NCBI RefSeq assembly: GCF_012932565.1
Contig: NZ_JABBYJ010000001.1
Location: 682,001-746,000, forward strand
Source: Sneathiella limimaris
GTDB taxonomy: Bacteria > Pseudomonadota > Alphaproteobacteria > Sneathiellales > Sneathiellaceae
Length of the DNA stretch: 64,000 nt
Direction of reading: 5' to 3'
Both the position numbers and the translations under genes were made by a program. A model generated the notes under the pieces. That model saw nothing but the letters and a program-made list of their open reading frames with translations, made no database searches and had not been told where the DNA came from. Shown one piece after another: positions 29,338 through 36,874 of this stretch (positions are counted from its first letter, which is position 1; each line of letters starts with the position of its first letter).

Positions 29338-30204
29338 ATGGAACAGGTAGAGCAGACCCGTATCGCGCTGATTACCGGGTATTCCGGAGCTGGAAAATCC
29401 ACTGCTTTAAAACAGTTTGAAGATTTGGGCTGGGAAGTTGCTGATAATATTCCCTTATCTTTGTTGTCACCGCTGGTGATGGAAATTAGCCGTGAAGGCG
29501 GCATGAACATTGCGGTGGGCGTCGATACGCGGACATTGGGGTTTAGTGTTGAAAAACTATTGGAACTGACCAATCGACTTAAATTTGAAACCCACAGTCA
29601 GGTTGATCTTGTCTTTCTGGAATGCGATAGCGGGGTTCTAAAAAGGCGCTTTACCGAAACCAGGCGCAAACATCCCCTGGCTTCAGATCGGCCAGTTGCG
29701 GATGGGATAAAGGCAGAACGCGGTCTGTTTAAGGGGCTAAGATCAGAGGCTGATATCTGCATTGATACGACGCTTCTCTCTTTGCCAGAGTTGCGCCATC
29801 AATTAATTCAGCGTTTCAGTTTGGACGAAAACCCAGCGCTAACAACAACTGTGATGTCGTTTTCGTTCAAGAAAGGTATCCCCCGAGAAGCTGACTTGGT
29901 TTTCGATATGCGCTTTCTGAAAAACCCTTACTACAATGAGGATCTGCGGGAAAAAACGGGTCAAGATTCGGATGTTGTTGAATATATTAGGACAGATGAA
30001 GCATTTTCAGCGTTTGTCACTAAGTTAAAGGATCTGCTCGATTTGCTGATGCCGAGGTACTTGTCTGAGGGTAAGTCTTATCTGACAATTGCCATTGGAT
30101 GTACAGGTGGGCGGCATAGATCTGTATGTGTGTCTGAAATTATTCATGACCACATTAAAAAAAGTGGGTATTTTACCCAGCTCTTGCATCGGGACCTGAA
30201 TTAA
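29338..30204 (+). CDS. rapZ: RNase adapter RapZ (YvcJ family)
   Basis: 288 residues. N-terminal P-loop GYSGAGKSTALKQFEDLGW and the C-terminal TIAIGCTGGRHRSVCVSE region, which in E. coli RapZ binds glucosamine-6-phosphate and RNA. In enterobacteria it directs RNase E to the small RNA GlmZ to control amino-sugar synthesis; in alphaproteobacteria that target is not established. It sits inside the PTS block, as is typical. Confidence 0.95.
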   Translation: MEQVEQTRIALITGYSGAGKSTALKQFEDLGWEVADNIPLSLLSPLVMEISREGGMNIAVGVDTRTLGFSVEKLLELTNRLKFETHSQVDLVFLECDSGVLKRRFTETRRKHPLASDRPVADGIKAERGLFKGLRSEADICIDTTLLSLPELRHQLIQRFSLDENPALTTTVMSFSFKKGIPREADLVFDMRFLKNPYYNEDLREKTGQDSDVVEYIRTDEAFSAFVTKLKDLLDLLMPRYLSEGKSYLTIAIGCTGGRHRSVCVSEIIHDHIKKSGYFTQLLHRDLN

Positions 30205-30240
30205 GGTTCTAACAAAGCTTGCTAACTAGAGGCGTATGGT

Positions 30241-30645
30241 ATGATTGGAATGGTATTGGTAACACATGGCCGGCTGGCTGAAGAGTTCGTCGCGGCAACT
30301 GAACATGTGGTTGGCCCGCAGGAGCAGGTTCGAGCAATTTCCATCGGTCCTGATGATGATATGGAGAAGCGCCGTGAGGATATCCTCGATGCTGTCAAAG
30401 AAGTTGACACAGGTACGGGCGTAATTTTGCTGACAGATATGTTTGGTGGAACGCCTTCCAATTTGGCAATTTCTGTTATGGACAAGGCCAATGTTGAGGT
30501 TATAGCCGGCATCAACCTCCCTATGCTGATTAAATTGGCCAGCCTGCGCGGGGAAAATGACATGGAAAAAGCTGTTGCAGCAGCCCAAGAATCCGGGCGA
30601 AAATATATCAATGTCGCCTCTCATCTCTTGGCAAATAACTCCTGA
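30241..30645 (+). CDS. PTS EIIA component, mannose family
   Basis: 134 residues. The phosphorylatable histidine is His9 in MVLVTHGRLAEEF, and ILLTDMFGGTPSNLA is the family hallmark. There is no IIB, IIC or IID gene nearby, so this is a regulatory EIIA (often named manX or ptsM) that receives phosphate from HPr rather than part of a sugar transporter. Confidence 0.93.
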   Translation: MIGMVLVTHGRLAEEFVAATEHVVGPQEQVRAISIGPDDDMEKRREDILDAVKEVDTGTGVILLTDMFGGTPSNLAISVMDKANVEVIAGINLPMLIKLASLRGENDMEKAVAAAQESGRKYINVASHLLANNS

Positions 30646-30664
30646 AACACGGCGATTTTCTGCA

Positions 30665-30961
30665 ATGACCAAAACGCTTCGAAAAAGCCTTCTCATTGAA
30701 AATAAACGTGGCTTGCATGCGCGCGCGGCAGCAAAATTTGTGAAATGTGCTGAGTCTTTTGAAGCTGATATCATTGTGACGAAGGATGAAAACAATGTGT
30801 CCGGCACGTCGATAATGGGCTTGATGATGCTTGCCGCGGCGAAAGGCTCTTCGATAAATGTTTCTGTGACTGGGCCAGATGCAGAAGAGGCACTTTCAGC
30901 GCTGGAAAGTCTTGTCACTGATAAATTTGGTGAAGACCAAGAAGAAGAAACAGCTGATTAG
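30665..30961 (+). CDS. ptsH: HPr-family phosphocarrier protein
   Basis: 98 residues from the ATG at 30665 (MTKTLRKSLLIENKRGLHAR). His18 in RGLHARAA is the phospho-relay residue and Ser49 in TSIMGLMMLAA the HprK target. The tail is acidic (EDQEEETAD). It follows the EIIA gene by 19 bases. A longer frame beginning at 30557 overlaps EIIA and lacks family support. Confidence 0.95.
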   Translation: MTKTLRKSLLIENKRGLHARAAAKFVKCAESFEADIIVTKDENNVSGTSIMGLMMLAAAKGSSINVSVTGPDAEEALSALESLVTDKFGEDQEEETAD

Positions 30962-30990
30962 AGCGGTTGAATTTTCTTCAATTGATCAAG

Positions 30991-31010
30991 ATATAAAGAT
31001 GTCTTTATAT
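30991..31010. promoter_or_regulatory. Palindromic operator upstream of ahcY
   Basis: ATATAAAGA-TG-TCTTTATAT, perfect nine-base arms, lying 6 bases upstream of the predicted -35 box of ahcY. Its form resembles ArsR-family operators such as those of SahR, a SAH-responsive regulator of methionine-cycle genes; that identity is inference. Confidence 0.6.
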
Positions 31011-31016
31011 ATTTTG

Positions 31017-31045
31017 TTGATTGTCTGATTTGTGTTTGCTATATA
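31017..31045 (+). promoter_or_regulatory. Putative sigma-70 promoter of ahcY
   Basis: TTGATT, 17 bases, TATATA, giving a leader of about 65 bases before the ahcY ATG. I did not find SAH-riboswitch features in this leader. Confidence 0.55.
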
Positions 31046-31116
31046 GCCAGCATAGATGGTGTTGACGCTTGGTGCCGTCTTCACATGAGACACCATATAA
31101 AGAATGTGAGTTTTCC

Positions 31117-32412
31117 ATGGCTGATACTGAAGATTTTAAGGTAGCGGACCTTTCCCTCGCTGATTGGGGACGTAAAGAAGTCGCAATTGCAGAAACAGAA
31201 ATGCCTGGGCTAATGGCCTTGCGCGAAGAGTTTGGGTCAACAAAGCCGCTAAAAGGGGCAAGAATTGCAGGTTGTCTTCACATGACAATTCAAACAGCGG
31301 TTCTGATTGAAACCCTGATTGATCTAGGTGCAGAAGTTCGCTGGTCTTCCTGTAATATTTTCTCCACTCAGGATCAGGCCGCCGCTGCGATGGCTGCCGT
31401 TGGTGTGCCGGTTTTTGCCTGGAAAGGCATGAGCGAGGAAGAATTCTGGTGGTGCATTGAGCAGACCATTGAGGGCCCGAATGGTTGGCGCCCAAATCTG
31501 ATCTTGGATGATGGTGGGGACCTGACCCAGATTATGCATGACAAATATCCTGAATATCTGAACGATGTAAAAGGCCTATCTGAGGAAACAACAACAGGTG
31601 TGCATCGCCTTTATGAAATGGCGAAAGCCGGAACCTTGAAAGTTCCAGCAATCAATGTGAACGATAGCGTGACCAAATCAAAGTTTGATAACCTTTATGG
31701 GTGCCGTGAAAGCCTAGTGGATGGCATTAAGCGGGCAACAGACGTTATGGTTGCCGGTAAGGTTGCTGTTGTTGCGGGTTATGGCGATGTTGGTAAAGGA
31801 TCTGCCGCCTCACTTCGGTCCCAGGGCGCACGGGTCTTGGTGACAGAAATTGATCCGATCTGCGCTTTGCAGGCATCTATGGAAGGCTACGAAGTGGTAA
31901 CCATGGATAAGGCTGCTTCACTCGGCGATATCTTCGTGACAACGACTGGCAATATCGATGTGATCACAATTGAGCATATGCGCCAGATGAAGGATCGGGC
32001 GATTGTTAGCAACATTGGTCACTTTGATTCTGAAATTCAGATTGAAGCCTTGCGCAACTATCCTTGGCATAATGTGAAGCCGCAGGTTGACGAAGTCGAG
32101 TTCCCTGATGGAAAGCGCATTATTGTTCTGGCAGAGGGCCGTCTGGTTAACCTTGGCTGTGCCACAGGACATCCAAGTTTTGTGATGAGCGCGTCATTCA
32201 CTAACCAGGTTTTGGCACAGATCGAACTTTGGGAACGCCACGAAAACTATAAGAATGAAGTTTACGTTCTGCCGAAACATCTGGATGAAAAGGTTGCGAG
32301 CCTACATTTGGGTAAATTGGGTGTTGAATTAACAACTCTGAGCCCAGAGCAAGCTTCCTATATTGGTGTTGATCAACAGGGTCCTTTCAAACCAGAGCAT
32401 TATCGCTACTAA
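31117..32412 (+). CDS. ahcY: S-adenosylhomocysteine hydrolase
   Basis: 431 residues from ATG 31117 ([20 protein letters not shown]). It splits S-adenosylhomocysteine to adenosine and homocysteine, clearing the product of all SAM methylations. Seen are [44 protein letters not shown] (with the conserved Lys), the NAD loop [12 protein letters not shown] and the C-terminal [10 protein letters not shown] 16-codon upstream extension lacks family similarity. It has its own promoter, operator and terminator, so it is a single-gene unit inside the cluster. Confidence 0.98.
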   Translation: MADTEDFKVADLSLADWGRKEVAIAETEMPGLMALREEFGSTKPLKGARIAGCLHMTIQTAVLIETLIDLGAEVRWSSCNIFSTQDQAAAAMAAVGVPVFAWKGMSEEEFWWCIEQTIEGPNGWRPNLILDDGGDLTQIMHDKYPEYLNDVKGLSEETTTGVHRLYEMAKAGTLKVPAINVNDSVTKSKFDNLYGCRESLVDGIKRATDVMVAGKVAVVAGYGDVGKGSAASLRSQGARVLVTEIDPICALQASMEGYEVVTMDKAASLGDIFVTTTGNIDVITIEHMRQMKDRAIVSNIGHFDSEIQIEALRNYPWHNVKPQVDEVEFPDGKRIIVLAEGRLVNLGCATGHPSFVMSASFTNQVLAQIELWERHENYKNEVYVLPKHLDEKVASLHLGKLGVELTTLSPEQASYIGVDQQGPFKPEHYRY

Positions 32413-32435
32413 GTTTGAAAAAATATCATGAAGTG

Positions 32436-32467
32436 AAGGCTGGCAAACACACATGCCAGCCTTTTTT
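32436..32467 (+). terminator. Rho-independent terminator of ahcY
   Basis: AAGGCTGGCA-8 bases-TGCCAGCCTT followed by TTTT, 23 bases after the ahcY stop. Confidence 0.93.
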
Positions 32468-32568
32468 ATATTGATTTCCCAAAAAAGAGATAAAAGTTTG
32501 ATCTTCTTCACTATTATTTGATAACACGGAATCCGGTAGTGATGCTGTTTGGTTATTTGGGTGACTGA

Positions 32569-34689
32569 ATGGCAAAAGGGGAGAGGTCTTGGACCAAAGC
32601 GATGGAAGTTGATTATTCATCCACAGAGCTGGTCATTATCTGGCTGACAGTCCTAATCGTTATTATTTTGGCGATGGCACTTTATGTCATGCGGAAGAAG
32701 GCTTTGTCGCTCTTAACGCAAAGCGACCAAATCTCTGAACGGGTGAAACTTCTCGAAGAGGAACTTGAACTTGCCCATGCCGAGAAAAAAGAAAAAGATA
32801 AAGAGCTTTTGAATACAAAATCCATACTGATGGATACTCGCGCGGAACGGGATGACTACATTGATCTTCTCAATGCAGCTCCATATCCGATCTGGCGCCG
32901 CGATCAGCAATCCCGGATCATCTGGCACAACACACAATTTGAAGAGATAGTGGGTTCTGCCAACTCTATCGGTGATATTCCTGAATTGGCATCCAAGCGG
33001 GAACCAGATCAGGCGCGTAAACTGGCGGCTCGTGCACGCGTTACACAAAGTCCACAATCTGAGATCCGGCGGTTCGTCGTTGGAGGAGATCTTCATAGCT
33101 ATAAAGTCTCTGAAGTTCCGCTGGAGTTCGAAAATCAGCTTGCTGGTTTTGCAGAAGATGTAACGCTTCAGGAACAGATGGCCCAGGATATCAACGAGCA
33201 CATGCGCGGTCAGGAAAGTGTTCTTGAAAATATTACCACAGCCATTGCAATTTACGGCCCTGACCTGCGTCTCGATTTTTACAATCAAACATATGTCAAA
33301 CTATGGAAGCTAAGTGATAGCTTTTTGGAAGAGCGTCCGACAATCCTGGAGGTTTTGGATAAACAACGAGAGTTACGCCGGCTACCGGAGCAGGCTGATT
33401 TTTCTGCCTACAAATCCAAGCGAAAAGCTCTCTTCACAAATTTGATTGAAACCCAGGAAGAGCTGGTTCAGCTTCCGGACGAGACAATGCTGAGAACGGT
33501 GATCGCTCCCCACTCCAAGGGGGGGCTGTTTTTTATGTTTGAGGATGTCACCGACAAGATGATCCTGGAGCGGGCACATAATACTCAAACTGCCGTTCAG
33601 CGTGCGACATTGGACAATTTGTATGAAGCCGTTGCTGTGTTCGGTTCTGATGCCAGGTTAAAGCTCTTTAACGCTGGTTTCAGTGAGATTTGGGGAATTC
33701 CAGAAGATTTTCTGGAAGAAGACATCCATATTTCCGTGCTGGTGGACAAAGTCTTTGAGCAATGGAAGATGGAGGATGCCAGGGATCTGAGGGATCGATA
33801 TATCGCAAATGTGACTCGCCGGGATGCGTTTTCAGGGCAATTGGAGCACCTTACCGATCGGATCGTGAATTATAACCGAGTGCCGCTCCCTGATGGAAAT
33901 GTTCTATTCACCTATCTGGATGTAACCGACCAGCTTCGGGTGGAGAGGATGCTGACAGAGCGGAACGAGGCTTTGGAAGCTGCCGATAGAATGAAAACAG
34001 AGTTTGTGGCAAGCGTGAGTCATGAGCTTCGTACACCGCTGAACACGATCATCGGATTTGCTGAAATTCTAGTGAAGCAGTTTTTTGGACCGCTTAATGA
34101 GAAACAGACCGAATATGGGCAAGGTATCCTCGACAGTTCCAATCACCTGTTGCATCTGATCAATGATATTCTGGATATGGCCAATATTCAGGCTGGTAAG
34201 ATCGAACTGGAACTGGAACCAGTAGATCTGCATGCGCTTCTTGCCAATGTGGTCACTCTCGTTCATGACCGGGCTCGTAAGCGCCGAATTAACCTGGATT
34301 TTGAAATTTCAGATGATCTGGGTTGGGCAACTCTCGATGAACGTCGGATCAAGCAGGTGATCTTTAATCTATTCAGCAATTCCATCAAGTTCACAGATCC
34401 AGGCGGTGAAGTGAAATTGATAGCGGAACGAAATGATGAGGGAATTCTGATTCAAGTCAAAGATACGGGTATTGGTATCTCTAGGGAGTCACAAAAGCGG
34501 ATTTTCGAGCGATTTGCCAAGGGAGATACGACCCAGGAAAATGCGGGTGCAGGCATCGGTCTTTCTTTGGTTAAAAGCTTTGTCGAAATGCATGGTGGGA
34601 CTGTCACGCTGGCATCTGAAGAGAATGTAGGAACAACTATTTACTGCCAGTTACCAAATAGTCTGTGCCTGGAGACAAAACCCAGTTAA
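32569..34689 (+). CDS. PAS-domain sensor histidine kinase in the DivL position
   Basis: 706 residues: one TM helix (about 21-41), a coiled coil (55-90), three PAS-like domains (about 95-200, 215-330, 340-455), then a HisKA/HATPase core. The phospho-acceptor is His485 in ASVSHELRTPLNTIIGFAEI; NLFSNSIKF, DTGIGIS and AGIGLSLVKSFVEMHGG complete the ATPase. I recall that in Agrobacterium and relatives the gene between ahcY and tsaE is divL, whose product has Tyr at this place; here it is His. So it is either a DivL ortholog before Tyr replacement or a PleC-like kinase. There is no receiver domain. A start at codon 12 is also possible. Confidence 0.9.
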   Translation: MAKGERSWTKAMEVDYSSTELVIIWLTVLIVIILAMALYVMRKKALSLLTQSDQISERVKLLEEELELAHAEKKEKDKELLNTKSILMDTRAERDDYIDLLNAAPYPIWRRDQQSRIIWHNTQFEEIVGSANSIGDIPELASKREPDQARKLAARARVTQSPQSEIRRFVVGGDLHSYKVSEVPLEFENQLAGFAEDVTLQEQMAQDINEHMRGQESVLENITTAIAIYGPDLRLDFYNQTYVKLWKLSDSFLEERPTILEVLDKQRELRRLPEQADFSAYKSKRKALFTNLIETQEELVQLPDETMLRTVIAPHSKGGLFFMFEDVTDKMILERAHNTQTAVQRATLDNLYEAVAVFGSDARLKLFNAGFSEIWGIPEDFLEEDIHISVLVDKVFEQWKMEDARDLRDRYIANVTRRDAFSGQLEHLTDRIVNYNRVPLPDGNVLFTYLDVTDQLRVERMLTERNEALEAADRMKTEFVASVSHELRTPLNTIIGFAEILVKQFFGPLNEKQTEYGQGILDSSNHLLHLINDILDMANIQAGKIELELEPVDLHALLANVVTLVHDRARKRRINLDFEISDDLGWATLDERRIKQVIFNLFSNSIKFTDPGGEVKLIAERNDEGILIQVKDTGIGISRESQKRIFERFAKGDTTQENAGAGIGLSLVKSFVEMHGGTVTLASEENVGTTIYCQLPNSLCLETKPS

Positions 34690-34698
34690 TCTCTTTTC

Positions 34699-35184
34699 AT
34701 GTCAACAGAACTCATTCTTAGCCATACCGTTACATCTGAACAGGAGACGGCTGCCTTTGCAAAGGAGCTTGCCGCTTATCTGAAGACAAAAGATGTCGTT
34801 TTCCTAAAAGGAACATTGGGAGCCGGGAAAACATCATTTGCCAGGGCTTTAATCAGGGCATTATGTGGTGGGGATATTGAGGTTCCGAGCCCAACATTTA
34901 ATCTACTTCTGACTTATGAAGGCACCAACGGGCCAATCTATCATTATGATTTTTATCGCCTTGAGGACCCGGAAGAAGTTTGGGAGCTGGATGTAGAGGA
35001 CGCCTACGAGTCCGCTATTACTTTGATGGAGTGGGTAGAACGTCTTGAGGATCTTGCTCCGCAAAATGCGTTGGAAGTTGATATTGAATTGAATGAAGAT
35101 GTTAATAGCCGGACCATCAGACTTAGGGGTAATGCAAATTGGAAGATGCGGTTGCAAGAGCTGGTGGGGCGTCAAACAGCATGA
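34699..35184 (+). CDS. tsaE: tRNA threonylcarbamoyladenosine biosynthesis protein TsaE
   Basis: 161 residues. An ATPase of the t6A37 tRNA-modification complex with TsaB and TsaD. Walker A is KGTLGAGKTSFARALI, followed by VPSPTFNLLLTYE and IYHYDFYRL, both standard TsaE text, and ITLMEWVERL. Its stop overlaps the next start by ATGA. Confidence 0.96.
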   Translation: MSTELILSHTVTSEQETAAFAKELAAYLKTKDVVFLKGTLGAGKTSFARALIRALCGGDIEVPSPTFNLLLTYEGTNGPIYHYDFYRLEDPEEVWELDVEDAYESAITLMEWVERLEDLAPQNALEVDIELNEDVNSRTIRLRGNANWKMRLQELVGRQTA

Positions 35185-36155
35185 CAGTTTCAGTGGATGC
35201 GTTTATTGAACGAGGGGGATTTGCTGGGGCTGCGCGCCAAAAACTAGCAGGTGATGCTTCAAGTCGGAGTTACAAGCGCATTTCGCTTGATGGCAATTCG
35301 GCGATACTGATGCAGGATCCGGATCAATCAAGTGTTAAATCTTTCCTCAAGGTATCGGAAATTTTGAAAGATTGGGGGTATAGCGCACCTGAAATCCTGG
35401 TAGACGGGTCCAAGGATGGTCTGCTGTTGCTTGAGGATTTCGGAGATGAACTCTTCGCGCGAATTCTGGAAACAGCGCCTGAGCGAGAAATGGAACTCTA
35501 TACGCTTGCTGCAGATTTTCTCGTAGATCTAACAAAGCAGGATGCGCCAACAGGTTTGAAACTTTACTCCCAATCATATGTGTTGGACCAGAATGCCTTG
35601 TTTTTAGATTGGTATGTTCCAAACATTTTGGGAGAGTCCTTGCCCGACAAGGCTCGCTTTTTCTTCCAGCAAATTTGGAGAGAACTCTTTGAGCTTCTTT
35701 CAGAGGATCAGGAAGTTTTTCTCTATCGGGATTTTCACGCAGAAAATCTGTTTTTTTTAGAGGGACGTAAGGGGCTTCGCCAGCTTGGCTTAATTGACTA
35801 TCAGGATGCGATGACAGGGCCGGCGGCCTATGACTTGGCTTCATTGTTACAGGACGCTCGCCGAACCGTTTCTACAGAACTGGCGACGTCGATTGTAGAC
35901 CATTACGTATCCAGAACAAATTATGATCAAAAAGAGTTTATGAGAAGCTATTCCATACTGGGGGCTCACAGGTGCCTTCGGATTTTGGGAGTTTTTACAA
36001 GGCTCGCCAAGCAACAGAACAAGGATCGATATTCCCGATTTATGCCGAGGGTACTGGGATATCTGAACAGTAACCTGGCACATCCGGATTTGGTTGCTCT
36101 GAAGCACTGGATCAAAGTGACCTTGGGAAACAATATGGATGAGGTGCCCTTGTGA
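35181..36155 (+). CDS. amgK: N-acetylmuramate/N-acetylglucosamine anomeric kinase AmgK
   Basis: 324 residues of the aminoglycoside phosphotransferase fold: GDASSRSYKRI nucleotide loop, LLLEDFGDELF hinge, catalytic YRDFHAENLFF and metal-binding LGLIDYQDAMTGPAAYDLAS. Placed directly before a MurU-like nucleotidyltransferase with 4-base overlaps on both sides, it fits AmgK, which phosphorylates MurNAc/GlcNAc at C1 in the cell-wall recycling bypass that can circumvent fosfomycin. The start is the ATG overlapping the tsaE stop. The specific function comes from the pair, not from motifs alone. Confidence 0.85.
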   Translation: MTVSVDAFIERGGFAGAARQKLAGDASSRSYKRISLDGNSAILMQDPDQSSVKSFLKVSEILKDWGYSAPEILVDGSKDGLLLLEDFGDELFARILETAPEREMELYTLAADFLVDLTKQDAPTGLKLYSQSYVLDQNALFLDWYVPNILGESLPDKARFFFQQIWRELFELLSEDQEVFLYRDFHAENLFFLEGRKGLRQLGLIDYQDAMTGPAAYDLASLLQDARRTVSTELATSIVDHYVSRTNYDQKEFMRSYSILGAHRCLRILGVFTRLAKQQNKDRYSRFMPRVLGYLNSNLAHPDLVALKHWIKVTLGNNMDEVPL

Positions 36156-36874
36156 GCGGACGTTCGGTTTCAACAGCAATGGTGTTGGCTGCAGGCCTTG
36201 GCAAGCGGTTGAGACCTCTTACAGATCGTATTCCAAAGCCGCTGGTCAAAGTGGGAGGGAAATCTCTTATCGACTACAGTCTCGATTTGGTCCGTAACGC
36301 GGGTATCAAGGATGTGGTGGTAAACTGTCATTATTTGCCGGAGCAGATCGAGGCTCACGTGGAGCAGATTTCAGACCTTAACATACATATTTCTGATGAA
36401 CGGGCGGAGCTCTTGGAAACGGGAGGCGGTGTCCAAAAGGCGCTACCCTTTTTCAAAGGGCAGCCTTTTGCTGTTTTAAACTCGGACATCATTGTTCAAA
36501 ATCGTTTGAAAACTTCCTTGAAAGACTTGATTGAGGCCTGGGATGAGCAAGAGATGGATATCCTCCTTCTGTTGCAACCCAAAGAGGCTGCGTTTGGTTA
36601 TGATGGAGCCGGTGATTACGATCTTGATGATGAGGGACGGCTACATCGTCCGGATCCAGGGAAACAGGCACCCTTTATTTACGCTGGATTGCAAATTGTA
36701 TCACCAAGCCTTTTTGAGGGTGTAGAAACGGGTGCCTTTTCGATGAATGTTATGTTTGATAAAGCAGCCGAACGGGGCAGGCTTTATGGTGCAGTTCATG
36801 ATGGGGTGTGGCTTCATGTCGGAACTGAAGCGGCGCTCCAAGAGGCGGAAGGTTATCTGAAATCCAGTGACTGA
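36152..36874 (+). CDS. murU: N-acetylmuramate alpha-1-phosphate uridylyltransferase MurU
   Basis: 240 residues. Nucleotidyltransferase signature VLAAGLGKRLRPLTDRIPKP, then KPLVKVGGKSLIDYSLDL, LNSDIIVQ and GAVHDGVWLHVGT. It makes UDP-MurNAc from MurNAc-1-phosphate, the step after AmgK. GTG start inside the end of amgK; its own end overlaps addB by 8 bases, so tsaE, amgK, murU and addB are translationally coupled. Confidence 0.88.
   Translation: MSGRSVSTAMVLAAGLGKRLRPLTDRIPKPLVKVGGKSLIDYSLDLVRNAGIKDVVVNCHYLPEQIEAHVEQISDLNIHISDERAELLETGGGVQKALPFFKGQPFAVLNSDIIVQNRLKTSLKDLIEAWDEQEMDILLLLQPKEAAFGYDGAGDYDLDDEGRLHRPDPGKQAPFIYAGLQIVSPSLFEGVETGAFSMNVMFDKAAERGRLYGAVHDGVWLHVGTEAALQEAEGYLKSSD

Noticed and set aside
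30557-30664. Upstream extension of HPr overlapping the EIIA gene
   Set aside because: The extension is out of frame with EIIA and does not resemble HPr; the ATG at 30665 gives the normal protein.
31046-31116. SAH riboswitch in the ahcY leader
   Set aside because: I looked for the conserved stem and pseudoknot of that riboswitch and did not see them; the palindrome upstream of the promoter is a simpler explanation.
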